The notes under the pieces were generated by a model. The model was not told where the DNA came from. It did not search any database and saw only the letters and a program-made list of their open reading frames with translations. A stretch of DNA of 64,000 nt from Ostrinia nubilalis. Lineage: Eukaryota > Arthropoda > Insecta > Lepidoptera > Crambidae. Shown here piece by piece: positions 13,401 through 26,960 of this stretch; the first letter of the stretch is position 1, and each line of letters begins with the position of its first letter. Where the stretch lies: NCBI RefSeq assembly GCF_963855985.1, contig NC_087104.1, forward strand, positions 6,262,001 to 6,326,000, written 5' to 3'. Position numbers and translations under genes: made by a program.

Positions 13401-16400
13401 AAACCGCTGGTTGCAGACCGCTTCAGACCGGTCAATCTAGATTCATTGGGCCTCCCTCTACCTAGTCAGCAGCGGAACTCCCTAAAATTATGACGAAGAT
13501 CATAGGTATCTGCCGTATATCCAAAAGAAGTACCATCATTTGTACAGGTTGGCCCAGAAAGAAATACACTTTTAAACATTCAAGGAAAAAAGAATTGTGT
13601 AATTTTGTAGAACTTTGTTTATTAAAATTTAAAGAAAATTTTACGGGCCACCCTGTATATCGGACTACATTTTTACGCCTCAAGGTGCCACAATATCTAT
13701 AGCGTGGCCCATTGCTGATCTTTGATGTCCAATAATGATTATGGGCAGCGCAGGACCGTTCATTATAGAAAACCTTGGGGGAGGCCTTTGTCCAGCAGTG
13801 GACGTCATTTGGCTGAAACGAACGAACGAATGATTGTATTGTAGTGAGTCAGTCCTCAACTGTCTTTTCTCGTTCCAGACAAATGGAAGCACTGCATCCA
13901 CGTTTTTTCCAAAGACGGCGAGTTCTTACGAACTGTGGGCCAGAAGGGCAGCCGCCCGGGTATGTTCAGATCGCCTGAGGGCATCGCGACTGACAACGCG
14001 AACCAACTGCTGTATGTGGTTGATACGGGGAATGATAGGGTGCAAGTAAGTTATCATAGTGTTGTAATTATAAAAAAATCTCAAAAAGTCTTTTGGTATT
14101 GCCATGTTATAAACTGGTTGTATGAAATAATTGACGAAATTATCATGAGGCAATTTTGATGTGAGAAACACTATAAATATTGTTATAGGGTGTCAGCAAG
14201 ATTTCAAATTTAAATTGGAGCCACTTTTTCCTGAATTTACGGAAGAGCCTCTTTATGAAGATTTGTTTTTATGTGCTTAGGTTTTCTTCAAAGCTGTGTA
14301 CAGAAGAGTTTGACTGTTAAAAAGAGTAAAGGCCTATTCAGACCTAAGCGGTATTCGCTACCGTCTGCGGCAGACAAAACCCAGTGGGTATGCGGTAATA
14401 ATACTTTTGGTGCCGGTTGGTGGGCACCATAAAACATCTTGTATCAGTGACTTTTGTAGAGATTCTATGAAAATATAACTCGCGCTAAGTTTGATAACGT
14501 GGTTTATTCATAAGCTTAAACACAGTACATTTTACTTGCACAATTATTTATAATTCGCGGGCGAGTCTAATAGTACGAAGTGTCATCTGGCGGCCGCCTG
14601 CCTAGCCAGTCCTCATGTTGGTAAGCCGAAGCAGTATTGCCAACCACACGATGACATTTCGCTACACCACCCCCCTACGGAGTAAAAAGGAGAATTATTA
14701 TCAGTACACCGAGATAACAATTATATTTAACATTAATGTAAAGGAGTGGTGTTCATACAAATAAAATAAGTGAACTTGTAAAAGATTTTAACCTATTTAC
14801 ACATCACAACCCGTGAGAAAAAAGAAAACCAAAAGAAACAATACCCTTAAACTATGTTACATACAGTCTACCGACATTTGAAAATAAGATAATAAATATC
14901 CTTTGTTTTGATAAATTTGAAAAATAAAAATAATAATAAAAGCTTATTTACAAATCTAAAATAGTCTTAAATCTAACCTTTCGACCAGATCGAGTGGTTA
15001 TGGGCTGCTGGGGCAAAGTATCTACAGGGCTAGGAGGTTGCATTGATACTGAAGGTTTATTAGGGATAGGGGTGGTGGGTTTAAGAAGGCTAGAGTTAAA
15101 ATCGGATGAAATATACGCAGGCTTAGTACGATCGATGCTAACTTCTTGTTCTTTGCCAGATACGTCAATGGTAATGGTTTTGTTATTCCGTTTTAACACC
15201 TTATAGGGACCAGTATATGGTGGTTGAAGAGATCGACGTACTGTGTCGTCCCGTAGAAAAATATGAGTAGATTTTTCTAAATCTTTGAAAACAAAAGACC
15301 TTGGATTTGAGTGTCGAGTCGCGGGAGTGGGACGTATTGCTGCCATGATTGACCGCAGACTAGCGATAAACTCCTCTGAGGTTTCCTTAGGTGAGCAGTC
15401 GGAAATCAAGAGTTCTCCAGGAAGACGCAATGGTTCTCCATACACAAGCTCAGCTGAGGAACATTCTAAATCTTCCTTAAGAGCCGAACGTATCCCTAAT
15501 AGAAGAACCAAAGGCAGGGCACGATACCAAGAGTCTTGGTGGCACATAAGAGCTGCTTTTAATTGTCGATGAAGTCGTTCCACCATACCATTCGCTTGGG
15601 GATGATAGCTGGTGGTTCTTATGCGTTTAGTGGCAGTTATAGACATCAGTTTGCTGAAAAGCGCCGATTCAAACTGCCGGCCTTGGTCTGTGGTGATGGT
15701 TGCCGGTACGCCAAATCGAGCAATCCACCCGTGGATGAGCCGTTCAGACACTTCTTCAGCAGTGATACCGACCATTGGAAACGCCTCAGGCCAACGTGAA
15801 AACCTATCTATTGCTGTGAGGCAGTAAGAATATCCATTAGAAATTGGCATAGGCCCTATAATATCAATATGGATGTGTCTAAACCTTGCCGTTGGCGTGG
15901 AAAAAGTTTCCAGGGGAGAGAAAACATGCCGGGTAACTTTGCATTTTTGACATGCCAGACATTCTCTTGACCATTGCCGACAATCTTTGTTCATCCCAGG
16001 CCAAACGTAACGGTCCGAAACCAGCCGTGCGGTAGCAGAAGTACCCGGATGACTGAGGTTGTGGAGGTGGTTAAAAGTTGCTCGACGAAATGAAGGTGTC
16101 AGGAAAGGTCGAGGTTTGCCAGTAGACATGTCACAATAAATTTTAGTGTTGGTTCCTGGGACTGCTACTTTAGATAATTTCAGGCTCGATCCATTTTGAA
16201 GTAAATTAGCTAGCTCAGCATCGGATTCTTGGGATTTTTCTAAAGATTCAAAATCCTGCCCTAGCGCAATGGCGTCAACACGGGATAAAGCATCCGCTAC
16301 CACATCATCCTGACCCTTGACATATTGAATATCAGTAGTAAACTGAGCTATAAAAGATAATTGGTTTAATTGTGGAGGCGGAAGTTTTTCTCGGCGTTGA

Positions 16401-19400
16401 GTGAAGGCATAGAGCAAAGGTTTGTGATCCGTATACACTGTTGCATGCTGAACTTCTAGAATATGTCGAAAATGTTGAACACTTTCGTATACCGCTAGGA
16501 GCTCTCTATAGTAAGCTGGTAATGCAGCCTGTTTGGGAGTCAGTTTTTTGCTGAAGAAGGCTAAAGGTTGCCATTCTCTATTGACCTTTTGTTGAAGACA
16601 GGCACCAACGTGGGAGCTTGAAGCATCTGTAAAAAGGCCCAATGATGCCTCTTGATGGGGATGGGCTAAAAGAGCGACAGAAGACAAACTTTTTTTACAC
16701 GCTTCAAAATGTTGTAACAATTCCGATGACCATATAAATGGCTTCGCACCTTTTCCACCAATAGCTGTCAGCGCATCAATAAGGGGTGCTTGATGTTGGG
16801 CTGCGTTAGGTAAAAATCTTCGATAAAAGTTAATCATCCCTAGAAACCGTCGCAAGCCTTGCACCGTCTTTGGAGGTGGAAAATCAACGAGGTCTTTGAT
16901 ACGGTTCTCTGGGGGAAGAGTACCCTCTGCATTTATTGTGTAGCCCAAGAAAGTAACTTGCTTCTTTCCCAAAACACATTTTGTTGGATTTATCACCATC
17001 CCATAATCATGAAGCCTCTGAAAAAGTATTCTGAGATGTTCTTTGTGCTCCGACATGCTCTTTGAAAAGATTAGAATGTCATCAACATAGGCAAAACAAA
17101 AGTTCAAACCACGCACAACCTCATCTACGAACCTTTGGAAGGTTTGTGCCGCGTTCCTAAGTCCAAAACTCATGAGAGGGAACTCGTACAGGCCAAATGG
17201 AGTTGCAATGGCTGTTTTGCACACGTCGTCTGGGTGGACAGGAATTTGATGATATGCCTTTGCTAAATCCACTGTACTAAAAATAGTTGATCCAGCCAAA
17301 TTATGGCTGAAATCCCCTATGTGCTTTACGGGATAAGAGTCAGGAATGGTGCGAGCATTTAGGGCGCGATAATCCCCACACGGGCGCCATGATGAGTCCT
17401 TTTTGGGTGCCAAATGCAATGGTGAGGCCCAGGGACTATTAGAAGGGCGTGCAATTCCACACTTAACCATTTCTTCAAATTCTTTCTTTGCAACTAAAAG
17501 CTTCTGAGGAGCTAGACGACGGGGACGACAGCTGACCGGAGGACCTTTGGTTGTCAAAATATGGTGTACCGTGTTGTGTTTTACCTGTGTTGGGAGACCT
17601 GGAGGACGAGTGAGGTCTGGAAATTCCCGTAAGAGATCCGCGAAAGGAGAGTCGTTTTGAAAAATAGCTTTGACACTTTGCTGATGATGAGACGAGACGC
17701 TTGCTGGCGATGTTAGCCCTGTACTACCGTCTCTTAGAAGTTTATGTCGACAATCAGGTAAAAGGTTATAATAAGCTAAGAAATCAGATCCCACGATTGC
17801 CATTTCTACATCTGCAATAACGAAATTCCACTTAAAATCACGTCTTAGTCCGAAATTGAGAATTAACGTGCGACAACCATAAGTATTAATTGAAGAGCCA
17901 TTAGCTGCACTTAGCTGAAACCCTGTGGGTTTGTGGTGAATCTTCAAGAATTTTTTTGGAAATATGCACAGATCAGATCCTGTATCGAGCAAAAACTGTA
18001 CCTTGCTATTTTTATCCGTGATGAAAAGACGGCGACTAGTATAACTGCAATCAGATGTCGCCATCACTGATTGCCGTCTTGATTTCCCGAAGAGGTCCAG
18101 GAACACGGTTCTATACATTTCTTAGCCTTCGGTCCGAAACGGTAATGATACCAACAGAAAGGCCGTGCTCTAGATGAAGATGATGCTCTAGAACTCGAGT
18201 TCGAGCGAGATCGTGAGGAGTCTCTTCTTGACTTATGCTGCGTAGAAAGAGCCGCTACCTGACTAGTAAGAGTTTGCAGTTGAGAGGTAATTTCGGCTAA
18301 ATCAAAAGCTTGTGAAGGCATTTTTACGGCACTTACAGTGATTGGGGACACTTCAATGATTTTATCTGCAATTTCTGCAATTTTGTCCAGGGGCAATTCA
18401 GCTTGGGTGGCTAAAATGGCTTGAATATTGAAAGGTAAACGATGTAACCAAAGTTCTCGCAAAATTGTATCATCTGAAAGAGTTTTACCTGCCAGAGATC
18501 TCAGATGACGAAGGAACTGTGTGGGCTTGCGGTCTCCTATTTCCTCCCCCGAAATGAGTTGCCTAACCCGCTGAGCTTCCGAAATTGAAAACCGACCTAT
18601 CATTTCTCTTTTGATCCAATCATAACGCTGGCCTTTAGGTGGAGGGTTAGTGACGAGGTCTTCAACCTCATTCGCTAGTCTGGAGTCAATCTGGGCTACA
18701 ACATAATTATATTTAGTCTCATCGGCAGAAATCTGAGATAAAGCAAATTGTGCCTCTATATGAGCAAACCAAGCTGCGGGACGGTCTACCCAAAATGGGG
18801 CCAATTTTGGGCTGATTGCCAATGATTTGGGGACATCGCTTACTTGCGGTGGATCTGCAGATGGTTGCGCGGAAAGCCTATTTTGTAAATCCGCATTTTG
18901 TTGCAGCAATGCGTTATTTTGAACTAAAAGTTCTTCCAAACGATCTTGTAATTCTTTAAATTCTGCCATATTACAAACCTGGTTAGATTATTCTTAAAAA
19001 TAAAATGTTATAATTTAAGTGAAAACAATTAAATTAATTAAACTTAAGAAAGAAAATAAAACCTTTTTTGTGCAATAACAATACGCAGAATTTTGAATAG
19101 TAAAAACAAAACTCCTTAAAATTTTTTTAAAAAAAGTTTCAGACAGACAGAAAGTCAATGCATAAACACACCCAGCTGTTTTAGGGACAATGGCGGCAAA
19201 ACAAAAACACCAACTATGCCGTAGGTACACTTACTGAACTACCAAAACTATTTATTACGTATGATACTACTTGCATGTCCTTTTCACTGTATGATCCTCA
19301 TGAATAGAAGTCCTGAATCTTGCTTGTTAACGTAGTCTGATTGAACTCTTGAAACACTGGATGTGGTTGGTTACACGTAAAATTTGCACGGCCAAAACCC

Positions 19401-20663
19401 GTCCTTTTCATTTAGCCGATGTTGAAGATGAAATCCAAGGCAATCTTGACTGTGTTTTAATTTCGTAGCATGATGTATTTACAGTGCTGATTGCAATAGT
19501 AATGTACTTGTACTGTATCCTTGTTTCGTGGTCAGACGCGTCGGGGTCACCAATTTGGTGCCGGTTGGTGGGCACCATAAAACATCTAGTATCAGTGACT
19601 TTTGTAGAGATTCTATGAAAATATAACTCGCGCTAAGTTTGATAACGTGGTTTATTCATAAGCTTAAACACAGTACATTTTACTTGCACAATTATTTATA
19701 ATTCGCGGGCGAGTCTAATAGTACGAAGTGTCATCTGGCGGCCGCCTGCCTAGCCAGTCCTCATGTTGGTAAGCCGAAGCAGTATTGCCAACCACACGAT
19801 GACATTTCGCTACATACTTTTCAGACCTAAGCGGTATTCGCTACCGTCTGCGGCAGAGAAAACGCTCTAGCCGCGGTACTTGATACTAAATACCTGAGCG
19901 AAACCCGCGCGGTATGTACCTCTACCCACAGCGGCAGCGAATATCGCTCAGGTCGTTCTAGCCGCGATACTTGATACTAAATACCTGAGCGAAACCCGCG
20001 CGGTATGTACCCACAGCGTCAGCGAATATCGCTCAGGTTTGAATAGGCCTTAATAGATAAAAAAATGTGACCACTAAAAGCATTACCATAACTAAACCAC
20101 TAAACATAAAAGACTCGCCGTAAATTATTTTCGCTTGCAACACTTTCCTTAAAATGATATATTGACTACGCCACTGTTCTTTCCAGATCCTCCAGCCCGA
20201 TGGAAAATTCGTGGACCACCTCGGCGTAGCATCCAAACTACAGCCTATCAATACTACCTCAGTCTGGACCTCATCAGAGGTCAACTGCACCGAACTAAAC
20301 GCACCTACCAGTGTAGCCGTCACATCTGACCGCGTAATCGTCTTGGACAGCGGAAATAAACGCATAAAGATATACAATAAAGAGAATAAGAGTAAAATAA
20401 TAGAGTTCGGGTCTATGGGTCAAAGGAAAGGGCAGTTCAGGCAACCAGAAGTACTAGCTGTCGACCCGTTAGGGTTCATTCTAGTGGGTGATTCAGGGAA
20501 TTGCCGCGTTCAAGTCTTCAAACAAAATGGGCAGTTGGTAAGGGTCTTTGGAGGAGTAGGATCAGCTCCAGGTAGATTTGGCTGGATATCAGGCATTTAC
20601 GTGACCAAACAACTTGATGTAATTATTAGCGATACGAAGAACCATTGCGTTAATTTTTTCTGA
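7487..20663 (+). CDS. RING / B-box-like / coiled-coil / NHL-repeat protein (TRIM-NHL type E3 ubiquitin ligase, nhl-1-like)
   Basis: Nine coding exons: 7487-7662, 9482-about 9590, about 10211/10216-10500, 10893-11012, 11191-11403, 12007-12221, 13034-13260, 13879-14045 and 20187-20663 (TGA). Phases agree across every junction except exon 2/3, where no GT-AG pair is fully convincing. Exon 1 codes a basic, Ser/Pro-rich start ([15 protein letters not shown]). A C3HC4 RING follows: CPLC, then CQHTFCLAC in exon 2 and CPIC in exon 3. CSQCKTVC and CRVCWAQH across exons 3-4 look like a B-box zinc site. Exons 4-5 form a Lys/Glu-rich coiled coil. The C-terminal half has NHL repeats (e.g. [33 protein letters not shown]). 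TRIM-NHL proteins are ubiquitin ligases and often RNA binders, with NHL forming a beta propeller. Length is about 665 residues. Introns hold many repeats; the last one is 6.1 kb because of a Gypsy insertion. Confidence 0.85.
8912..9090 (-). repeat. non-LTR retrotransposon 3' tail (in intron 1 of the RING-NHL gene)
   Basis: Read on the minus strand, this ends in AATAAAGTGTATTCTATC after a T-rich segment, preceded by GCGATAAGACCGCC. That is the layout of a LINE 3' UTR with a built-in polyadenylation signal. No coding part remains. The clade is not certain. Confidence 0.45.
9122..9345 (-). repeat. RTE-type LINE 3' end
   Basis: A (TCA)n run on the + strand is followed by CAGGACGTCCACTGCTGAAC and AGGCCTCCCCCAA, which in reverse codes the usual C-terminal end of lepidopteran RTE reverse transcriptases ([12 protein letters not shown], then a (GAT)n tail). 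A related copy lies on the + strand at 53290-53468. The fragment is 5'-truncated, non-functional and lies in intron 1. Confidence 0.65.
9668..9794. mobile_element. MITE with ~30-bp inverted termini (intron 2)
   Basis: CAGCGTCAAATAGTTGGTGA at 9668 is matched at the right end by CACAAACTATTGGACGCTG (to 9794), continuing through CACCCAAAGT on both sides. 127 bp, non-coding. No clean target duplication was seen. It lies in the intron between RING exons 2 and 3. Confidence 0.6.
9915..10095 (+). repeat. tRNA-headed SINE (intron 2)
   Basis: GTGGTCGGACTGGCCGACTC is followed by a canonical pol III B box, GGTTCGAATCC, at about 9959-9969, with an unrelated 3' body. This is the structure of a tRNA-derived SINE. 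It is not a functional tRNA, because no cloverleaf closes. Confidence 0.65.
10590..10830 (-). repeat. RTE-type LINE C-terminal fragment (intron 3)
   Basis: On the minus strand this reads as a broken RTE reverse-transcriptase tail, with [24 protein letters not shown] and [13 protein letters not shown] blocks and then a GAACGAA-type tail. These blocks are diagnostic of the C-terminal region of lepidopteran RTE elements. It lies between exons 3 and 4 of the RING-NHL gene. Confidence 0.7.
11708..11894. mobile_element. MITE with ~35-bp inverted termini (intron 5)
   Basis: ATGAGGGTTTTCGCG then ATCCGCCAGATGGC at left is matched by GCCATCTAGCGGAT and CGCGAAAACCCTCA at right. TCA flanks both sides (11705-11707, 11895-11897). 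Non-coding. An inner TATGTCAAAAT / ATTTTTGACAT pair also folds. Located between exons 5 and 6 of the RING-NHL gene. Confidence 0.65.
12690..12885 (-). repeat. SINE 3' fragment joined to a dispersed repeat (intron 6)
   Basis: 12690-12790 resembles the tail half of the SINE at 46605-46920 (ACGAGGAAGCTCTTGGCCTG then AACTGGCTATCTTAC). It runs directly into 12798-12885, a block (GGCGGTCAAGCTGTAGATCC, then CAGGAGTTGAAGCGGTGGGA) that recurs at 34549-34600, 44102-44180 and 63150-63245. Confidence 0.5.
13340..13830 (+). repeat. RTE-type LINE 3' end, interrupted by a MITE (intron 7)
   Basis: Coding remnants on the + strand read [17 protein letters not shown] near 13385-13437 and, after an interruption, a [12 protein letters not shown] block near 13775-13805, followed by a GAACGAACGAACGAATGA tail. 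These are RTE C-terminal blocks. The interruption includes the small MITE at 13545-13655. Confidence 0.6.
13545..13655. mobile_element. 111-bp mariner-type MITE
   Basis: CAGGTTGGCCCAGAAAG at left and GGGCCACCCTG at right form short imperfect inverted termini. TA flanks both sides (13543-13544, 13656-13657). The termini resemble those of the elements at 2578 and 57345 (CAGGGTGG), suggesting one superfamily. It sits inside a LINE remnant in intron 7. Confidence 0.6.
14408..14666 (-). repeat. 3' LTR of the Gypsy element
   Basis: 259 bp, identical to the 5' LTR except for T versus A near 14441. It is preceded on the minus strand by the polypurine tract. The flanking host sequence on the outer side is TACTTT. 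Confidence 0.9.
14948..18118 (-). CDS. Gypsy element Pol polyprotein
   Basis: 1056 codons without a break. An aspartic protease comes first (DTGS at about 45-48). Reverse transcriptase follows with YVDD at 344-347, then RNase H. The integrase has a His/Cys zinc-binding domain starting about 684 (HLHNLSHPG ... CLACQKC) and a DDE core with its first Asp near 752. Its start region overlaps the end of gag by 55 bp in a different frame, so the natural product is probably a Gag-Pol fusion made by ribosomal frameshifting; the first Met at 18118 need not be a real start. The reading frame and active-site residues look intact, so the enzyme could be functional. No envelope gene follows. Confidence 0.93.
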   Translation of the reverse strand: MYRTVFLDLFGKSRRQSVMATSDCSYTSRRLFITDKNSKVQFLLDTGSDLCIFPKKFLKIHHKPTGFQLSAANGSSINTYGCRTLILNFGLRRDFKWNFVIADVEMAIVGSDFLAYYNLLPDCRHKLLRDGSTGLTSPASVSSHHQQSVKAIFQNDSPFADLLREFPDLTRPPGLPTQVKHNTVHHILTTKGPPVSCRPRRLAPQKLLVAKKEFEEMVKCGIARPSNSPWASPLHLAPKKDSSWRPCGDYRALNARTIPDSYPVKHIGDFSHNLAGSTIFSTVDLAKAYHQIPVHPDDVCKTAIATPFGLYEFPLMSFGLRNAAQTFQRFVDEVVRGLNFCFAYVDDILIFSKSMSEHKEHLRILFQRLHDYGMVINPTKCVLGKKQVTFLGYTINAEGTLPPENRIKDLVDFPPPKTVQGLRRFLGMINFYRRFLPNAAQHQAPLIDALTAIGGKGAKPFIWSSELLQHFEACKKSLSSVALLAHPHQEASLGLFTDASSSHVGACLQQKVNREWQPLAFFSKKLTPKQAALPAYYRELLAVYESVQHFRHILEVQHATVYTDHKPLLYAFTQRREKLPPPQLNQLSFIAQFTTDIQYVKGQDDVVADALSRVDAIALGQDFESLEKSQESDAELANLLQNGSSLKLSKVAVPGTNTKIYCDMSTGKPRPFLTPSFRRATFNHLHNLSHPGTSATARLVSDRYVWPGMNKDCRQWSRECLACQKCKVTRHVFSPLETFSTPTARFRHIHIDIIGPMPISNGYSYCLTAIDRFSRWPEAFPMVGITAEEVSERLIHGWIARFGVPATITTDQGRQFESALFSKLMSITATKRIRTTSYHPQANGMVERLHRQLKAALMCHQDSWYRALPLVLLLGIRSALKEDLECSSAELVYGEPLRLPGELLISDCSPKETSEEFIASLRSIMAAIRPTPATRHSNPRSFVFKDLEKSTHIFLRDDTVRRSLQPPYTGPYKVLKRNNKTITIDVSGKEQEVSIDRTKPAYISSDFNSSLLKPTTPIPNKPSVSMQPPSPVDTLPQQPITTRSGRKVRFKTILDL
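18064..18969 (-). CDS. Gypsy element Gag protein
   Basis: 301 codons. An N-terminal coiled coil ([18 protein letters not shown]) is followed by a capsid-like middle with [17 protein letters not shown] and [19 protein letters not shown]. The Arg/Ser-rich C-terminus ends in a variant Cys/His motif ([14 protein letters not shown]), as in many animal Gypsy Gags that lack the classical CCHC knuckle. Start Met at 18969 is about 590 bp inside the 5' LTR. It overlaps pol by 55 bp. Confidence 0.88.
   Translation of the reverse strand: MAEFKELQDRLEELLVQNNALLQQNADLQNRLSAQPSADPPQVSDVPKSLAISPKLAPFWVDRPAAWFAHIEAQFALSQISADETKYNYVVAQIDSRLANEVEDLVTNPPPKGQRYDWIKREMIGRFSISEAQRVRQLISGEEIGDRKPTQFLRHLRSLAGKTLSDDTILRELWLHRLPFNIQAILATQAELPLDKIAEIADKIIEVSPITVSAVKMPSQAFDLAEITSQLQTLTSQVAALSTQHKSRRDSSRSRSNSSSRASSSSRARPFCWYHYRFGPKAKKCIEPCSWTSSGNQDGNQ
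19535..19552 (-). promoter_or_regulatory. primer-binding site of the Gypsy element
   Basis: On the minus strand TGGTGACCCCGACGCGTC begins three bases after the 5' LTR end. TGG pairs with the CCA end of a tRNA, where minus-strand DNA synthesis starts. Which tRNA is used was not determined. Confidence 0.7.
19556..19814 (-). repeat. 5' LTR of the Gypsy element
   Basis: 259 bp, starting TGTAGCGAAATG and ending CACCA on the minus strand. It holds the element's own promoter by family knowledge. The host TACTTT duplication follows at 19815-19820. Confidence 0.9.
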
Positions 20664-21263
20664 TATGATTTGATGAGATTTCGTTGTGTTAACCAGTTGG
20701 TCAATTTATTTTTAGATAAGTAGGTACTACGGGTTTTTGTAGTCGATCCAGCAGTAAATTACTATTCTAACTAATGACCGCTCGATTTTGTATAACGCCT
20801 ACAGTGGTCCCAGGTTCTTATCCCGCTGGGTATGATAGTGCAAAAACATGATTATTGTTAATAATAAATTGGTAATATTAGTGAAACACAGTAATTAATA
20901 ACAATATTTTATTAATGGAAACAAATTCCGAAAATAAAAGTTACAATGATATCTCTTACTGATATAGCACGATCATATTTATAAATAAAGATTTAGCACT
21001 AAAATGAGTTTAATTTTCATATTTCAACTAATCATATCACAATATAAGATTCATAGTTTTTTCGTAGCGTAACCAAATACATTAGCATTGATGGAGATTG
21101 AAATTAGTGAACATTTCAGGCCAAAAAGGAGGCATGTAAATAAACTATAGCTACGAAAATTATAAAATTCTAGACATCTATTAATGTTATACATATTGTT
21201 ACATGTCAATTTTATGGACGTCACAGCTACAATTCCGAATCATTGAAATATAGTTCCAATATA

Positions 21264-21376
21264 CTGAACTGTCCTATCCATGACATTGACAGCGGGGCGC
21301 CACCGTCAATAACGGATCGCTGGTTCCGTTCGAAACCATAATCCCCTCTGTCATTGAGTTTGGAAGGACAGTTCAG
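21264..21376. mobile_element. 113-bp MITE
   Basis: CTGAACTGTCCTATCC and TGACATTGACAG at left are matched by CTGTCATTGAG and GGAAGGACAGTTCAG at right. The centre is GC-rich (GGGGCGCCACC). Non-coding. No certain target duplication. Confidence 0.55.
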
Positions 21377-23675
21377 CGTGGGTCATCTATACAATAAACG
21401 ATATACAAGGTGTAATTTTCTTAGAGCTACATTACTCTAAAATACATACTACCATTGCTGTAAAACCGTAGACAGTTATATTTTACATAAAAATGTGCTA
21501 AAAACACATCCTATAAATATTTATTAATTTAGTTCCGTAGAAAATTTAATAACAAATGTATATTTGCACTAAAGACAAATTATGATTTAATCAATTCAAA
21601 GTAGGAAGAGCTGAATCCAGTTTAATTGGTAGTATATCGGTGTTTACACCCTGTATATCCAACGTTATGTCTAACATAGATAAAAATACGTCTGTTTACA
21701 ATATTGAATACTAAATACATGGCTTATATCAGTCTCGATTAGGTGGTATTATATTACTAATATAACTAACGTTATTTACAATTTCGAAACTGATACGTTG
21801 TCGTTAAACTAAAAACAATGAGATATAATTAATGAGAATTCATTACACTTAATTAAATTAAAGCTATAGTAATATGGGCCGATTGAAGGCCGAGTGGAGA
21901 AGGCCTGATTCTGCTAACTCTTGAAATAGTCGGGCCCAGGCCACATAACTTAAGAGCTTAGTTTGGTACGTCATAAGGTGCAATTTTGCATCAATGTGTA
22001 CTGTGTAGTTCGAAGTGCTGTCACTGCTTGGTTAACCTTTTATTTTTATAGAAGTTATAAGATTATCCACTAAACTTGAAGGCAGAAAACAGTATGATAT
22101 CATGAATATACATCAAACGCACTCGCTAGCGACTACGAAAAAATATATGACAGATTGAACAGCGCCCTTAGCGGTTAGTTACAAGAACTAACATTCATAG
22201 ATTTTTTTACGCACTCGCTAGCGATAACATTAAATGTAAACTCATGGTAAAGCTGCAAACAGCAATAATTCAGGCAGCGTAGCACCAACTAACGATAAAA
22301 CTAAGTTCTTCTCTGTTGGGACATAATAAAAGATTATAAAACATTCAGCTGTCAAATAAATAATTTTTTCTACTTTGACAGCTCAAAAGAACCTCTATCT
22401 CTCTTTATCTAACTAAAGAAGAAATTAGATAGAAAAGAGTGTCAGCACAGAATCGGACCTATGATTTAGGGTGGGAAATTTTAACCAGCAAATTTTTATT
22501 ATTATAATTTGTGACATTTAAGACTAAACAATGTGTAAATAGTTAAATGTATAATGGAATAAAATATAAGAACATGGCATACAATGACACATATAGATTC
22601 GACGAAATTAATATTAATTAAGAGGTAGAAGAAATTGATCTTGTTTCAGCTAAACCATTTTTAGTGTGTGTAGTTCTTCTATTAAGTTAGCGCGTTAATT
22701 TATAACTATTTTTACAATGCAATAATTGAATAATCCAACGAATATTTTTTAATAAGTAAAAAGGCAAGGTAACATTTTATTATACGACATATTGCCATTA
22801 GCACCATACGCCGTCAAAAATGTAGTAAAGTTAATTTTAGAAATAATTACAAAGCCTCATAATTTATCGTTTTCATATTATGCAATAATTGCATAAAAAA
22901 ATTTAAAAGACCAGATGACTACTGGTACCTTTATTCAGCACCTTTAGTTCTTTAAAAAGAAAGTAAGTACTTACAGTCAAATAAATAAAATTATAAGATA
23001 CTGTCATTATTCAATTTTCTCCTGAGCAATTATCAAAATTGCAAATTAAAGTCACATCAGTTCCAAATCTGAGCAAAAAATAAATTGCTTGTTATTTACA
23101 CTATGACTGTTTGGCAAAACATTTAAATCTTAAACCATAAATTGTTAAAATAAAAAAATATTAAGATCAAAAATTCATAATAAGATCAAATATTCACAGC
23201 AATATTCATGATCTACTGATTAAGATTGATTCTCATCATATCGTCTTTTTAAAATCTCTCACTTACTGCAAAACTAGACACAATAGAAATATTTTCATGA
23301 GAAATCGAATAGGGTATATGCAATAATATGCATAGCGAACGATCTGAAATAACATTTATTGATTCTTACAACTAAGATGATGTGTAAAAAAGTATACAAA
23401 TCTAACAAATAAAAACAAGTTTTATGAAAATAACGATTAGTGATTATTCGATTGGTCACACCTAAATAATTTAAAGTTGGTTTAGACTTTAGAAGATTAC
23501 TATTACGTCAAAAAAAAGTTTATCGTTGTATCTCATTGCTGCAAAAACTTCTTTGAATTCTACTAGACAAGCTGTTAAAAGTTAAAAATAGCGGGTGTGC
23601 AGTTAAATCATAACGTTTTATAGGATTACTATGAACGATATGTGTGCTTGTTTATTGACCAATTATTCGCAGCCA

Positions 23676-23782
23676 GGCTAGGATGCGCGCCATTTTAAAA
23701 TTTTATCGACGATTTTAGACGACAAACGTAAGGATTTATCGCGCTAAATCGATAAAAGTTTATCGTGGCGCATCCTAGGCTT
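23676..23782. mobile_element. short inverted-repeat element
   Basis: GGCTAGGATGCGCGCCA at left pairs with TGGCGCATCCTAGGC at right, and AAATTTTATCGACG pairs with the inner CGATAAAAGTTTATCG side. It has the size and form of a MITE. The target duplication is not clear. Confidence 0.5.
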
Positions 23783-24072
23783 ACACATCTCGATTCTCGA
23801 TTAGTCGTTTGTTTCTTAGTCGACGAGGATTTGATGTGTCCCCAAATTCTACGATAACTAGTTAACAATCGACTAAAGGACTTTTGGGGTAATTGACCAT
23901 TTAAGAGCTACATAATATTGCGCTTTGGCACAGAATGTCTAGTAGTAAACATAGAGATCTATGCATTTCTTACCAAAAAAATTAAATCGGATGACTATTA
24001 ATTACATCAAGAATTATTATCATACAAATAAAACATGCATATATCCTATTGGTCAGTTCTAAAGTGAGCGAG

Positions 24073-26960
<2,888 letters not shown>

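Larger units (their letters stand above)
14408..19814 (-). mobile_element. complete Gypsy-type (Ty3/mdg4) LTR retrotransposon
   Basis: Two 259-bp LTRs (14408-14666 and 19556-19814; TGTAGC...CACCA on the minus strand) bound gag and pol, both uninterrupted. TACTTT flanks both ends (14402-14407, 19815-19820) as the target duplication. The primer-binding site (TGGTGACCCCGACGCGTC on the minus strand) is at 19535-19552. A G-rich polypurine tract lies at 14667-14676, next to the 3' LTR. By eye the LTRs differ at a single base near 14441, so the insertion is recent. No env ORF is present. Orientation is opposite to the host gene. Confidence 0.95.
14330..20050. mobile_element. Harbinger-like MITE split by a Gypsy insertion
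   Basis: AGGCCTATTCAGACCTAAGC at 14330 and the near-complement ending GAATAGGCCT at 20050 are the termini, flanked by TAA (14327-14329, 20051-20053). Without the Gypsy element (14408-19814) and its duplication the MITE is about 302 bp. Its terminal module GACCTAAGCGGTATTCGC occurs twice at the left (14341, 19824), and a roughly 85-bp unit beginning CTAGCCGCG occurs twice at the right (about 19867 and 19958). The TAA duplication suggests PIF/Harbinger origin (inference). It lies in the last intron of the RING-NHL gene. Confidence 0.75.
20664..24072. other. convergent intergenic region / 3' UTRs
   Basis: No coding exon is supported between the stop codons of the RING-NHL gene (+) and Rab19 (-). 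The region is very AT-rich and probably includes both 3' UTRs. Two inverted-repeat elements (21264-21376 and about 23676-23782) are described separately. Nothing else was recognised. Confidence 0.5.

Noticed and set aside
16859..17065. Plus-strand frames across 14994-17065
   Set aside because: They are antisense shadows of the Gypsy pol gene.
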